Shown one piece after another: positions 50,059-60,802 of a stretch of 64,000 nucleotides of DNA. Made by a program: the position numbers and the translations under genes. Position 1 is the first letter of the stretch, and each line of letters opens with the position of its first letter. The notes below the pieces were generated by a model that ran no database searches, was not told the origin of the DNA, and saw only the letters and a program-made list of their open reading frames with translations. Location: assembly GCF_020520425.1 (NCBI RefSeq), contig NC_079492.1, positions 37,389,542 to 37,453,541 on the forward strand, read 5' to 3'. The DNA is from Spinacia oleracea (Eukaryota > Streptophyta > Magnoliopsida > Caryophyllales > Amaranthaceae).

Positions 50059-50195
50059 AGAAATGTGAAAGATAGCCATGAAGATTCTTTTATAAGAGAA
50101 AAGAGGATCCTCGGCCAATCAGCCCCACAGTTTACTCTGCGGAAATTCGAACCAGCTAAAAAGATAAGACAGTTGCAGCCATCATCTTCAAGGAA
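50059..50195 (+). pseudogene. Exon-like segment cut by a CACTA-type end
   Basis: After an acceptor-like TTTGCAG (50052-50058) the frame reads RNVKDSHEDSFIREKRILGQ then SAPQFTLRKFEPAKKIRQL, with no stop, until CACTACTACAAAATACGG begins at 50196. The family is not recognised. It may be a captured exon interrupted by a further insertion. Confidence 0.35.
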
Positions 50196-50358
50196 CACTA
50201 CTACAAAATACGGTATTTCTAGACGCCAATAGCTCGACGCTGCCAATGAAGCGCTGGGGGAAATTTGGAATCCCGTGTTTTGTCGACGTCTAAAGTCGTC
50301 CTTCTTATTTCTCCTCCAAAAAACGCGTCGAGAGGGGTAGAAATCAGTCACTTGCAAG
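50196..50358. mobile_element. Second D-family left end
   Basis: CACTACTACAAAATACGG followed by GACGC, CTCGACGC and GTCGACGTC matches the left end at 47225. The preceding bases are GAA, while the only right end available (57358) is followed by AAA, so pairing is ambiguous. Confidence 0.6.
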
Positions 50359-50639
50359 CACTAGTGGAAAATGACTCATTTCCATCGCACATTTAAGGTC
50401 ATTTGCGTCGCACATTGCGCGACGCAAAAGGTCGCGACGCAAATGACTCTCATTTGCCACGCACATTAGCTAAATGTGCGTGGCAAATGACTTTTCTGGC
50501 GCCATGCTGAAAAGTCATTTGCCACGCACATTAAGCTAATGTGCGTGGCAAATGACCTTTTGGCGCCAAAAAAAATAAGCCATTTGCGTCGCACATTAAG
50601 CTAATGTGCGACGCAAATGACTTTGAATTTTGTAAAAAA

Positions 50640-50650
50640 AATAGGTTTCA

Positions 50651-50742
<92 letters not shown>

Positions 50743-50753
50743 TGAAACCTATT
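50640..50753. repeat. AT-rich near-perfect palindrome
   Basis: AATAGGTTTCATTTTAA (50640) and its exact complement (ending at 50753) flank an (AT)n run of about 80 bp. The whole can fold into one hairpin. It lies in the left subterminal region of CACTA F. Confidence 0.9.
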
Positions 50754-51600
50754 ATATAGTAAAATGGACAACTCATATTATTAAATAGAACCACATCAAA
50801 TCAGTAAGACTTACAATACAAAAAAGCTTGAAATATCTACAACAATATATTTCATCTAACGGTTTCTCTTGACACCCAACAAAAAAAATAAAAAAAAATT
50901 AGCTGCTGCCCGGAATCCTCTAATGTTTCCCTTGCTTCTAGTGTAGTATCGAGCAACGTCCCAACAATAACTATATCTGTGAGTAAATAGAATGACACAA
51001 TTACAAATAAAGAGTGGATCTTGATATGAAATATCAGCAAATTCAATAGAACAAAGTATAAACACAAAGATGGGAGCTTTTAGGAGCAGATACAACTTAA
51101 CAGACCAGGAAAAAAAACAGCTAAAAGCGGAAATTTTACTCTGTAAGTCTTTTTTGAAATGGGGATTTTGGCATGCTGGAAGTTAAGCGAAGAAAACTGA
51201 TTACTCTAGAAGATCGAGTAGGGAAGGCTCATGAGGATCAACACGGATACTCTGATTCCCAAGTAAATCACAAAAACTCATTTCACAATCATATCAAAAA
51301 GTCTATAAATTGCAAAAACAATCTAAATAATAATCCTAGCATGCACATACAGTCATACAGATCGAACAAAAGACGAAGAAAATAAATTATGGACACCGAG
51401 TCTCGGCTTTTTTATATAGAAGACTTCAAAGGATACTAGCTATTCAACAATTCCTACTGTACAACACGAAAACCTCTTAATCAGCAACTGCATATCTTAT
51501 AAGAAAAGTAGCAGTATACGTATACTGGTGATTAGTCACAGTTTTTACATTCGATCAGTTAATCTAATTAATACGAAACTTGCATGCATATATGATATAC

Positions 51601-51729
51601 CTTTAGCCGAGCAATTGTATAATAGTCCGGGAAGGTCGTTGATGGTGTATGCATCTAATACATTTGGACCACCTCCAGTTTGCAGTGCTTCTGAAATGAC
51701 TGCCTCAGTAATAGCATTCCACCACTCTC
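51601..51729 (-). pseudogene. Captured laccase exon
   Basis: A 129-bp exon (43 codons) between a TTATTGCAG acceptor and a G|GTATAT donor encodes GEWWNAITEAVISEALQTGG and PNVLDAYTINDLPGLLYNCS. Plant laccases have this GEWW...INGxPGxLYNCS block in the second cupredoxin domain. Laccases are secreted multicopper oxidases that polymerise lignin. The frame is open, but no copper-binding His motif is included, and no other laccase exon was recognised. It lies inside CACTA F, same strand as the TPS exons. Confidence 0.7.
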
Positions 51730-52397
51730 CTGCAATAATCCCACATATCATATAATGTTTATTTTCTGAAACATATACAATGAATTGAAGCATAGAATAC
51801 AGTTGTATGATTAGAGGTGGAAGCATGCATTACCAAAGATAAGAGGGACTTCCTTATAGGGTTTAAAAACAGTTCAAATCTAGGTATTAAGCAATATTTA
51901 CAGAACAAAAAGATGAAAATAGATGATGAGTAGGAGGTAAATGCGGTTTAAAAACAATTCAAACCTAGGTATTAAGCCATATATATTTACAATATAAAAT
52001 ATCAAGAATATATACGCCATATGCGCTTGAAGGAAAAACAGAAGCCATAATACAGTTTACCAAAGCAGGGGAGAATCGAAAGAAACTTCCATTGCCAACC
52101 AAATACTGCAGCCATTATTAAGAAATAGAAGTATGAAGTCTAAACGTAAACAATTAATACCATCGTCTATAAGATTTGAATTTTTCATAACAAATTTTTA
52201 TCTACAAATCCTCAAACTTGTTCATCATCACAAAATCACGAGGTGAATTGGACAAAATCATAGCGAACAAAAACGGTACGCCTGAAAATCTGTAAGAGTT
52301 TATGGGACTACAACCAACACAACAGCATTCAAACCGACAAATAGAATTGCACAAAAAGGAACTGAGCTACGATAAAAGATTTCGATTTCGATTTTAC

Positions 52398-52699
52398 CTT
52401 CTCCAGAAAATGACCGATGCATAACACATAATCAATTGGTGATTTCAATGGTTTACTGTGCACTATTTCCCCTAATATGCGATCAATAGCAGAACCCTGC
52501 ATTCAAAACCCCGAATTTGACAGAACAAATAACTATGTAAAACACTTTCCCCAAAATGAATACTATCAATAAACCAATTATGAATTGCATTTGAAAAATC
52601 CTACCTTTGTAACACCTACTGGTCGAACCTCAACAGACCTACTACCTTGCACAACTTCAACGGATGAGTCCCTTGCTTGCAATCTTCCAAACTCAAAAT
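52398..52699 (-). pseudogene. Captured trehalose-6-phosphate synthase exons
   Basis: Exon 52699-52605 encodes FGRLQARDSSVEVVQGSRSV and EVRPVGVTK. After a 108-bp intron, exon 52496-52398 encodes GSAIDRILGEIVHSKP and SPIDYVLCIGHFLEK. These are the C-terminal phosphatase-like domain of plant TPS proteins, closest in memory to class I TPS1 (VEVRxVGVTKGxAIDRIL, YVLCIGHFLGKDED). Full TPS makes trehalose 6-phosphate from UDP-glucose and glucose 6-phosphate. Both splice junctions are canonical and the frame is kept, so capture was from genomic DNA. Catalytic regions are absent. It lies inside CACTA F. Confidence 0.72.
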
Positions 52700-53573
52700 C
52701 TGCAGAAGAAACATATCCGAAGCAAGCAATGAGTTAAAATGACAGGAAAACTACCTAGGACAAGAAACATAGCAGCATATTGGTATTAAGGAGTAAATAA
52801 ATGACGTGAAACTAAGTAGGCCAAGATATATATCAGCATACTTATAATTCCATACAAGGGAAGTATCACGAAGCTCAATAGTCGAACGAGGAGTTCTTTC
52901 TTTAAAATACTAAAAAACATGCTGCAGAAACATGAACCAAACAGTCACAAGTGAATACAAAGACTAAATCATAAATAAACAAACAAACAAATAAAGCAAA
53001 CTTGATAATTCAAGCTAGGCAGCATCTCAGTGGATTTAGTGTAAACTTTCAACCACCTTCTCCCTCGGTCTCCTTCCTCCCTGGTTTTCTTTTACTTTTG
53101 CCATTTTCTTCTCAATTTGTTATTTTCAATCTACTTTGGTTTAGAAAATCAATTATTTTCTATTCTTTGATTTGGCGATAAATTTCTACAATGATTTTAT
53201 CATTTTATTCAACTTTGATGAATTACTCATTAATTTATCACATACTCAAATTAGCAAACTCATTGATACTATCATCAACTAATAATATGATGCACAAAAA
53301 GGAACTGAGATTAATTACCTTGACGCCATTTTTGGCTTGCCCTTCTCTTCTACAGCTGTTATCCCACAGATGTGCTTCATACCGCCACGTCATCTATGCC
53401 TGTTCACAATTTTTAAAAATTAAAAATTTACCATTTACATTTCCAAAATGAAAACAAATTTATTTAAAAAATAAAAATTTACCTCGTAACACCTCTGTAA
53501 ATGGAGGTCCTCTGACCAAAAGTATCAGAAATCTTCTTCCGCCATTGTTGTTGTTGTTGTTCTTGTTGTTATG

Positions 53574-54221
53574 TAGGGATGTCAATGGGGCGGGGCGGAT
53601 GCGGATGTAGGTCCCTCCATCCCCATCCCCACCTAAAATTTTCATCCCCATCCCCGCCCCATCACCCATGGCGGGTACAAAGTTCATCCCCATCCCCGCC
53701 CCAACGGGTGTAAGCTAAAATCCATCCCCGCCCCGCCACCCAACTGGGTATCCATCCCCGTCTTATCCCCGCTTCATACCCGCGCTACTACCCGCCTAAT
53801 TTTTCTTATTTAGCAAACATTTGCCATATATACGGAGTAATCAAAGTTAACTATAGAAAAAAAATACCTTATGACTAAAGTAACTTATATAATCGAAAAA
53901 AATACTCGTCATAACAAAAAAAATCCAAACAAAAAATATAAAAATCTCACCTAAATTTATATTATCACCTAAAGATGCAAATAAATCCAAATTCACCCCA
54001 TCACCCATTGCGGGTATGAAGCGGGGCGAGTGGGGATGGGGCGGGGCGGGCGGGGATGGGGCGGGTTCAACACAAAATCCACACCCGCCCCATCACCCAT
54101 GGCGGGTACGATTTTTATACCCATCCCCGCCCCATCACCCGCCAAACCTACCTCCATCCCCGCCTACTTGGGGCGGATGCGGGGCGGGTCTCCGGCAAAA
54201 CCCGCCCCACTGACATCCCTA
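53574..54221. mobile_element. hAT-type MITE, 648 bp
   Basis: Terminal inverted repeat TAGGGATGTCAATGGGGCGG, matched at the right end by CCGCCCCACTGACATCCCTA. An exact 8-bp duplication TTGTTATG lies at 53566-53573 and 54222-54229, the hAT signature. The interior has long runs of GGCGGGGATGGGG / CCCCATCCCCGCC. There is no transposase. It sits inside CACTA F. Confidence 0.9.
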
Positions 54222-55974
54222 TTGTTATGGATGTTGTTAGCGGTGTAACTCGGGACCAACTCGGTCTAAGTCGACTCAACAGATGCCCCAAACACTAAGC
54301 CCCACTTCCACCGCACCCAAGATGAATCGCCGCCGAGTCATCCACCTCAGAGCCGGAGTTTGCAGAGAACGCGGCTTGAAATCCGGCTGAAGACGTCATC
54401 GCTTTCAGATCTGGGTTTGCCTCATTCGTATTCGCTAAGCTTGAATTTTAAAACAAATTTTAGAGATTGGGATGATTAGGTGAGAGGAGACTTTGAAGGG
54501 AAAGCTCGATTCTGATTCTGAAGGAGAGACAGAGAAACTTTGGAGTTTCAACAATGGAGATCTGGAAAATTTGAGAGAGAAAGAGTTGTACAGGGGAGGC
54601 AGTCCGAATATGAGAGAGAAAGGGAATAGGAGCAGGTAGGTCAAGCGTGACTGCGTCGCACCAAAATAAAAATTAAAAAAGGTAATAATTAATTTTACCT
54701 CCTCTGCGTCGCAGAATTACTAATCTGCGTCGCAGATTAGTAACTTTGCGACGCAAAGGAGGTAATATTTTGCGTCGCATTATTACTAATCTGCGACGCA
54801 CATGACTCTGGGACTATTTTAGAGTCATCTGCGTCGCAGATTAGTAATTCTACGACGCAAATGACTAATTTTAATGCTTAGAAATGTCAATTGCGTCACA
54901 TGTTTAAATGTGCGAGGCAAATGTGGTGATGCAAATGATTGTTTTTCCACTAGTGAAGTCACGTGTTGCATCATTAGCCAACAAGTTCAATGCTTTGGGA
55001 GAAAATAATACCCCACTCCTTCCGTAACAACCAACCTTAGCCGCCCCATTCCCATTTTCTCTCACATCTCTCCTCTCTAGAAACTGAAAAAGATCTTATC
55101 TTTCTCATCTCAAATTGCCTCTACTTGTAATTCATCAAAGTGAAATGTCACCGACTCAAATTGCAACATAGAATGTTATCTGATTTAGAGAAAAGGCTTC
55201 AATGTAGATCTAAACGGCACTGTTATATCTCAAACACAAGGTAACAATCAATTCACATATCTCTTAATTATGTTACTTCGTTCTGTCTCTTTTCGATTTC
55301 GGAATTTTGATGGATTTTCTGGGTTATTATTGCTTATTGTGCTTTTTGGGTTGTATATGAATTGATTTGAGCGTTTCTAAATAATTTTGTGGATTTGACA
55401 ACATTTCCCTTGGTTTAATTGATACTGGGATTGAATGCAGGGATACACTTTTTATAATAAGTTTATTTGTTGGGTGAATTTGCTGGTATTGACTTTTCTA
55501 CTAAGAATTTGCTTAGCTTGGATGCAGTTCATGACCTTAATTGTTTATATTTAATTTGCAATGAAGTTTCTTTAATTTTATATTTCAACTTTGAGCTTCA
55601 ACTTTCCTGCATATAATCTAACTTTCGTCTGCAAATTACACATACAAGTTCTTTTACAATTTCTTTTATCATCTGCAAATGTAATTAAAAAATAGTTTGT
55701 TTCCTTCTGACTGTTGCCGATCAGCTAAAAGGAAAATCAAAAGTGGAGTATTCAATTTAAAGAGAACTCCAAGCAATAAAATAAAATATGTTTACCGGGC
55801 TTTGTTTTTTAATAAGACACCCATTTTTATTACTTTTGTTTCTTGCCTTAAGCATGTTAATTGTAGTGAGGTAGTTTTTAGACAGGCATAAGTCTCTCTT
55901 CTGATTGTAAAATTCTAAAAGTTATCTAATTGTCTGTCGGGCTGAAATCTGAAGCATTTATTTACTTAATGCAG

Positions 55975-56711
55975 GCAGAGGCAGAGGCTAAATTACATGG
56001 AAGCGATGAAACTGGAAATTGAACGCCTCCGCTTAAATCTTTCTACTGCTGAGCGATATAGGGCTCTATTGGCAGTTAGCACAGATCCTGCTTCTATAAA
56101 TCTGAATCTGTTGCTGGATGATCTACAGATGATAAGATTCTGCAGGATCACTAGTCTTGCAATGGTGGGACAAGCAGCTCTTGAAGATAAAATTACTAAA
56201 TCAATTGGCCTTGAGAAAAATGACGATGATGTCATTGATTTCTGGAATGTTTCTGGTTTTAGACAGAGTTGTGTTGGCGGTGTGTGTGAGGTACATGCTG
56301 AAAATGGGGGAGGCGGTGCAAATATCTACCGTGAAATCATCAGCAGATTCCTCAAGGTCTTTGTTGTGTTCTCATTATGGGAGAAACGTTTGTCAAATAT
56401 GTTGTGCTGGAAGGGGAGCATCTCTGCTTGCAAGTTATAGTACAAGGGGTTCTTTAAACTCTAATTGTGGACAAGGCCACAGTGGCTCAAGCCATGGAAG
56501 CCAAGCTGACATCTATACTAATAACAACTATGTCACATCAAATGGGGTCATCTGTAAACAGTGCTGCAGTGATGTTGTGCTGAATGCATTAGTACTGGAT
56601 TATGCCAGGGCCTTGTTAAGCTCCAGAAGAACCACTCATGTTGGTGCTGCTGCTTTTACAGCTTTGGATAAAGTCCTTGAATTTTCCTTGAAACTAGTAA
56701 AAGGTGTATAA
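55975..56711 (+). pseudogene. Captured SAC9-like phosphoinositide phosphatase C-terminus
   Basis: After an AATGCAG acceptor the frame reads YMEAMKLEIERLRLNLSTAE, then LLDDLQMIRFC and DDDVIDFWNVSG. In the next frame it reads CQICCAGRGASLLASY, GVICKQCCSDVVLNALVLDY and a stop at 56709-56711. The series of CxxC pairs with this coiled-coil start matches, from memory, the far C-terminal region of plant SAC9. The frame changes at about 56306-56310 in a run of five G, so the product is broken. The SAC phosphatase domain is absent. It lies in CACTA D on the plus strand. Confidence 0.6.
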
Positions 56712-57361
56712 CTTAGCTGAATTCCCATTTGCCAGCCTTTTGTACTCGGTCAATTATTTTTTCTATTTTGATCACTCCCAAATGATGTTTTATTTAAGTG
56801 TCTTTAACTACACTTCATTAAATAATATGCTTTACGCGGTACGTTAATGTTTTATTATGTATATATATTATATATATGTGATACATGAATAGGTACGTGG
56901 AATAAAAAGAGCTTGTATGCGATACACGAATACATGGAGAAAAAAAGCTTATACAAACAAATGTGGACGCTTTTTGGAGTCGTGTTATAAAGCTCATTTA
57001 GATTAAAATTCACGACAGCCACAATTGTTTTGGACGCTTATAAACGTAGACAACCCAAATTTCTCGACGCTTTTAGGCTTCGAAAAATTAAATAGTTAAA
57101 AGGTGGGCATAGCGGGAAATAAAGTTTATCGACGCCAATATCTAAAGTCTAGACGCATAAAAGCGTCGAGGTTCTCGACGCCATACAAAAATGGGGTCTG
57201 CGAAAAGCGTTGACGTTCTCGACGATCAAAGGCCTCGAGAAAATTCTCGACTTCAAATTTATCGACGCTTTAAAGCGCCGAGGTCTAAATTCTCGACGCT
57301 TAATAGCGTCGTAAAACGGTCCAAAAAGCGTCTTTAAAAGGCGGGATTTGTAGTAGTGAAA

Positions 57362-57715
57362 ATGTATAGCTTAATCAAGGACAAACAACAATAATTCAAA
57401 GTCTACCTATAGTCTCATAAATTTTGGATAGTAAGATTTGAAATAATCTTATCATACATTAGGAATTTGAAATAAAAATCATCAATTAACAATTCAAACA
57501 ATCGGGCAAAAAGATACTCCAATTCACAAATTAACCAAAATAATTAAACCCTAGATTCATAAGAATTTTTTTAAAAAAGGTGCAAAACTAATTGAATTTG
57601 GAAATCAAGCAAATGACCCGGCGTATTTCTTACCCTTCAAAAACCAAGCAATATGACCCGCCGGAAAATGCAAACCAACCGTATTGACATTTTCGCGGCG
57701 CCGACAACCTAGGGT
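57362..57715. other. Unassigned AT-rich spacer
   Basis: Flank to the right of CACTA D. No gene or repeat was recognised. Confidence 0.4.
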
Positions 57716-57945
57716 TTGCCTCTTCGCGGCAGTTTAATTAGCGTGTTTCTTAGAGGCAGTTCGGCGTATTCGACGTTTCTTAGCCTTCTTCGCGGCAGTT
57801 CAGCGTGTTTCTTAGCCTTCTTTGCGGCAATTCGACACCTAGGGTTTTCCTCTTCGCGGCAGTTCATCGTGTTTCTTCGCGGCAGTTCAGCGTGTTCGGC
57901 GTTTCTTAGCCTTCTTCGCGGCGCTGACACCTAGGGTTTGCCTCT
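57716..57945. repeat. Imperfect tandem repeat, TTCTTCGCGGCAGTTCAGCG type
   Basis: About six degenerate copies of a 25-45 bp unit (CTTCGCGGCAGTTC...GTGTTTCTTAGC). Both strands give spurious Arg- or Ser-rich open frames. It adjoins a decayed CACTA end. Confidence 0.75.
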
Positions 57946-58408
57946 TCTTGACATCGCAGATCTTGAATTTTCAGAGAAACTGCACAAATTTTGGTGAGAG
58001 GAGACGTCGAAGGATAAGGTTGATATTGCATGTGTTGTTGGAGGAGAGATGAAGAGGTGTTGGAGTACCAACAAAGGAGATTCTAAAAGAATAGATGAGA
58101 GAAAGAGGGGGGAGGCGGAAAGTTTGTGGTGTGCTGGATCAAAGTGAGAAAAGGTTACTAGAAAATACTTCAATAACCATTGCGTCGCTGATTTACAAAT
58201 GTGTGACGCAAAATGAGTACATTGCATCGCTGATTAGTTAATCTCCTACGCAAATGATTGAAATTACCTGTACGAGATACACTTGCGTCACAGGTTACTA
58301 AATCATCGACGCTAATGATAATCTTAAACCCAATTGACTATGTTTAAGTCACTCATTAAAATGAGCGAGGAAATTATGGCGACGCAAATGAGTAGTTTTG
58401 TACTAATG
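57946..58408. mobile_element. Decayed right end of an F-like CACTA element
   Basis: The stretch GAGAGGAGAC...GGGGGAGGCGG (57990-58110) parallels 54480-54600 in F, and several degraded TTGCGTCGCTGATT/GACGCAAATGA motifs follow. It ends AGTTTTGTACTAATG at 58408, a mutated form of the CACTAGTACAAAA-type terminus. No left end was found. Confidence 0.55.
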
Positions 58409-58490
58409 AAACAAGTTAAGAATCACTTCCAATCTTCAAAACTCAAAATAACAAATTAAGAATACAAAGAGTGGTTAATAATAATAATAA

Positions 58491-58746
58491 TACTTCATCC
58501 GTTCCGGAAATATTGCACCATTTATTTTTTTCACTATTCACACCACAACTTTGGCCATTTTTTGTGATTAGTACGCAAGGAAATTTTAGTAATGTGGATA
58601 ATGTTAGATTCGTATCGACATTTATTTTCTAAATATTAATTTTTTATAATTTTTAGTTGCACACGGTTAGAGATATTAAGAGTCAAAGTAATGATTAGAA
58701 GAGTAAAAGTTAACCATGATGGGATATATCCGGAACGGAGGAAGTA
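58491..58746. mobile_element. Stowaway-type MITE
   Basis: Inverted ends TACTTCATCCGTTCCGGAAA (58491) and TCCGGAACGGAGGAAGTA (ending at 58746) with TA at both borders. About 250 bp, noncoding. The CTTCATCCGTTCC end is typical of plant Stowaway (Tc1/mariner) MITEs. Confidence 0.8.
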
Positions 58747-59026
58747 ATAATAATGAATTGAATAATCTTTACCATAGATTATTGTACCAAGTAAAAAGAC
58801 ATTACACCATACTGATTACTGAATTACTGACATAAATTGAACTTCCTGCATACTCATATCTCTCTCTTTTCTCTTTCAATCACTTTTCCCAATAACACAT
58901 GAACCAAACAAACACAAACACAAACACATTCAAACTTAATTGACAAACCACACCAAAGCATGGGGAACTAAATCATTTTCACTTTTCCAAATACTTTTTT
59001 GTTTTAATTTTACTAATCTTTGTTTC

Positions 59027-60577
59027 TTAGTGTTTGTAACACTTGGAAGGCTCATACGCAAAGGGACCCACTTTGAAGACTGTAAATGGCTGAGGCTTTG
59101 TAGGTGGGGCCATCTTTTTGTCAAGGAATAGAAAAGCTCCTGAAACTCCTCCGTTTAGATTGGTTGCATGGGAGCATGGCCCACTGTTCTTGGAGTTGGG
59201 CCTATTTATCAGGAACACCTTGCATTTGTGGGACCCGTATGTGGTTATGTATTTTGGGGCTTCAAGAAAGAAATATCCGTTCTTGTCCGTCGTTGATGCC
59301 TTCTTTATCAGGTACTTTGTGTTCGTACACCTTAACTCCACTGTTGCTCCTGCATTCCATAACATAACACAACACAAATGTAATCGTTACGACAAGAGTG
59401 TTAGATCGGTGTAATTCTATGTTTTTAGAATGTTTAAACGATCAAGAGATGTGTTAATTCATTTAAACACTACAAGGGACTACCGTAGTACTACTCCATG
59501 AGTATAAAATACGGTCAAAGTTTATTTTATTCCTTACTCCTTACTCCGTATAACATACGGACGACCTCTGTTACGGTGTTACCCATATGTACGTATTATT
59601 CATTTTAACTCAAATAATCGTGTCAAATCCTCCCTACATGGTTATGGACGGTTGAACATTTCATTTTGGACCAAAATAATGGATCCATTTCACAAAATAA
59701 TTTGTTGGGCACTTAGAATACGGGTATCCGAATCCAGGTAACATAGCGGACGACTAATAAGACGAACGAAAAAAGAGGTACGTACTTTCATGAAAGTGAC
59801 TTTTGAGAGATGGGTTAGTGACTTAGTGTTGTTAAATCCATAAGTTCTCGTAATAATTTATGAGATCTAAGCAAAAAGTACTCATATTATCAAACTAACC
59901 ACTCCAAAATAAAAATAAACAGTAAAAAAAAAAGACAGAATCAAACCAGAAAGAGGAGAGGCGCCCAAGAGAGTATCAACACCAGAATAAGAACAGTTCT
60001 TGCAGTAAACAACACCCTGAACCGCCACCAGCTTCCTCGGAGGCAAACTGTAGGGAGCTGGAGCCTTAGTTGGTGGCTTCACAGGAGAGTAAGAAGGCGG
60101 CTTTGCTGGTGAATGAGACGGTGGCTTAACTGGTGAATGAGACGGTGACTTAACTGGTGAATGAGCGGGTGGTTTAGGGAGTGAAGTAGGAGGCTTGGAA
60201 GGGTGGTAAGCAGGGGAAGGAGAAATAGAATGGTTGTGGTGATGGCTGTGATGGTGGTGGGAGGGAGCTGGGGAAGGAGACAGAGAGTGGTTGTGGTGGT
60301 GGGAGGGGGCGGGTGCGGGGGAAGGAGACAGAGAGTGGTTGTGGTGGTAGGAGGGGGCGGGTGCAGGGGAAGGAGACAGAGAGTGGTTGTGATGGTGGAT
60401 GTGGTGGTGGTGATGGTGGTGGGAGGGGCCGGGAGCAGGGGCTGGAGAAGAGGCGGAGTAAGGAACAGAGTGAGAGACGGCATGCAGGTCATCAGAAGTA
60501 GTAGTAGTGAAACAACTAGCTAATGTTAGCACTAGAAAAGAGAGAGAAAAAGCATGGGGAAGAGAGATAGTACCCAT
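59027..60577 (-). CDS. Non-classical arabinogalactan protein, AGP30/31-like
   Basis: Two exons, 60577-59947 and 59349-59027, give 317 residues; the splice G|GTTTGA...TGCAG|GA keeps the frame. The protein has a signal peptide (MGTISLPHAFSLSFLVLTLA), then His-rich and SPSPAPAP repeats (residues about 50-125), a KPP/SPVKPP Pro-rich region, and a C-terminal PAC / Ole e 1-like domain with six Cys (VVYCKNC, LRCTN, HKCKV, GPCS, SKCYKH). Such proteins are secreted, hydroxylated and glycosylated wall proteins that bind pectin and galactans. The ATG at 60575-60577 is chosen because the in-frame ATG at 60646 lies only about 15 bases from the TATA box and would precede transcription. No defects were seen. 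Confidence 0.9.
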
Positions 60578-60660
60578 TTTCTTTGAGAACAGTAATGAGG
60601 AGAGAGAAAGTGGAAGAATATGGAGGTTTGAAGTAGAGATTGGCAAATAGAGATGTGCTT

Positions 60661-60668
60661 CATTTATA
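60661..60668 (-). promoter_or_regulatory. TATA box of the AGP gene
   Basis: The minus strand reads TATAAATG at 60668-60661, about 85 bp upstream of the chosen ATG. Transcription would start near 60635, leaving a leader of about 55-60 bases. Confidence 0.7.
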
Positions 60669-60802
60669 GAAGTGGTATGGGGAACTTGCAGGAATGCAGG
60701 ATAAATTGACTGTGGTTAAACTGGGAATTCGTGTGAGCAATAGATTACTCTCTACATTTTACCCCGGTAAAACTTTTGATATCATATGGGCATTAGAAAA
60801 AA

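Larger units (their letters stand above)
50359..54955. mobile_element. CACTA transposon F (gene-carrying), 4.6 kb
   Basis: Termini are CACTAGTGGAAAATGAC and the complement of CACTAGTGGAAAAACAATC, with AAG duplications at 50356-50358 and 54956-54958. Subterminal repeats are TTTGCGTCGCA / TGCGACGCAAA in direct and inverted copies (50400-50620, 54640-54920). There is no transposase. It carries laccase and trehalose-phosphate-synthase exons on the minus strand, a palindromic (TA)n tract and a hAT MITE. Confidence 0.9.
47225..57358. mobile_element. CACTA transposon D, 10.1 kb
   Basis: The left end is CACTACTACAAAATGC and the right end is the complement of CACTACTACAAATCCC, with AAA duplications at 47222-47224 and 57359-57361. 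TCGACGC / GCGTCGA motifs are frequent in both subterminal regions (47250-47350, 57040-57345). No transposase is present. It contains a captured receptor-kinase fragment, a SAC9-like fragment and the nested CACTA F. A second left-end-like sequence at 50196 means the internal history is more complex (see findings). Confidence 0.85.

Noticed and set aside
54016-54298. Gly/Pro-rich frames
   Set aside because: They are products of the G-tract repeats of the hAT MITE.
57709-57934. Arg/Asn-rich or Ser-rich small proteins
   Set aside because: They come from an imperfect tandem repeat that is open on both strands.
60203-60523. Plus-strand Gly/Arg/Val-rich open frame
   Set aside because: It is the antisense of the repetitive His/Pro exon of the AGP gene.
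60578-60646. Upstream in-frame ATG (60646) as the AGP start
   Set aside because: It lies about 15 bases from the TATA box and so before the expected transcription start; the signal peptide starts cleanly at 60577.
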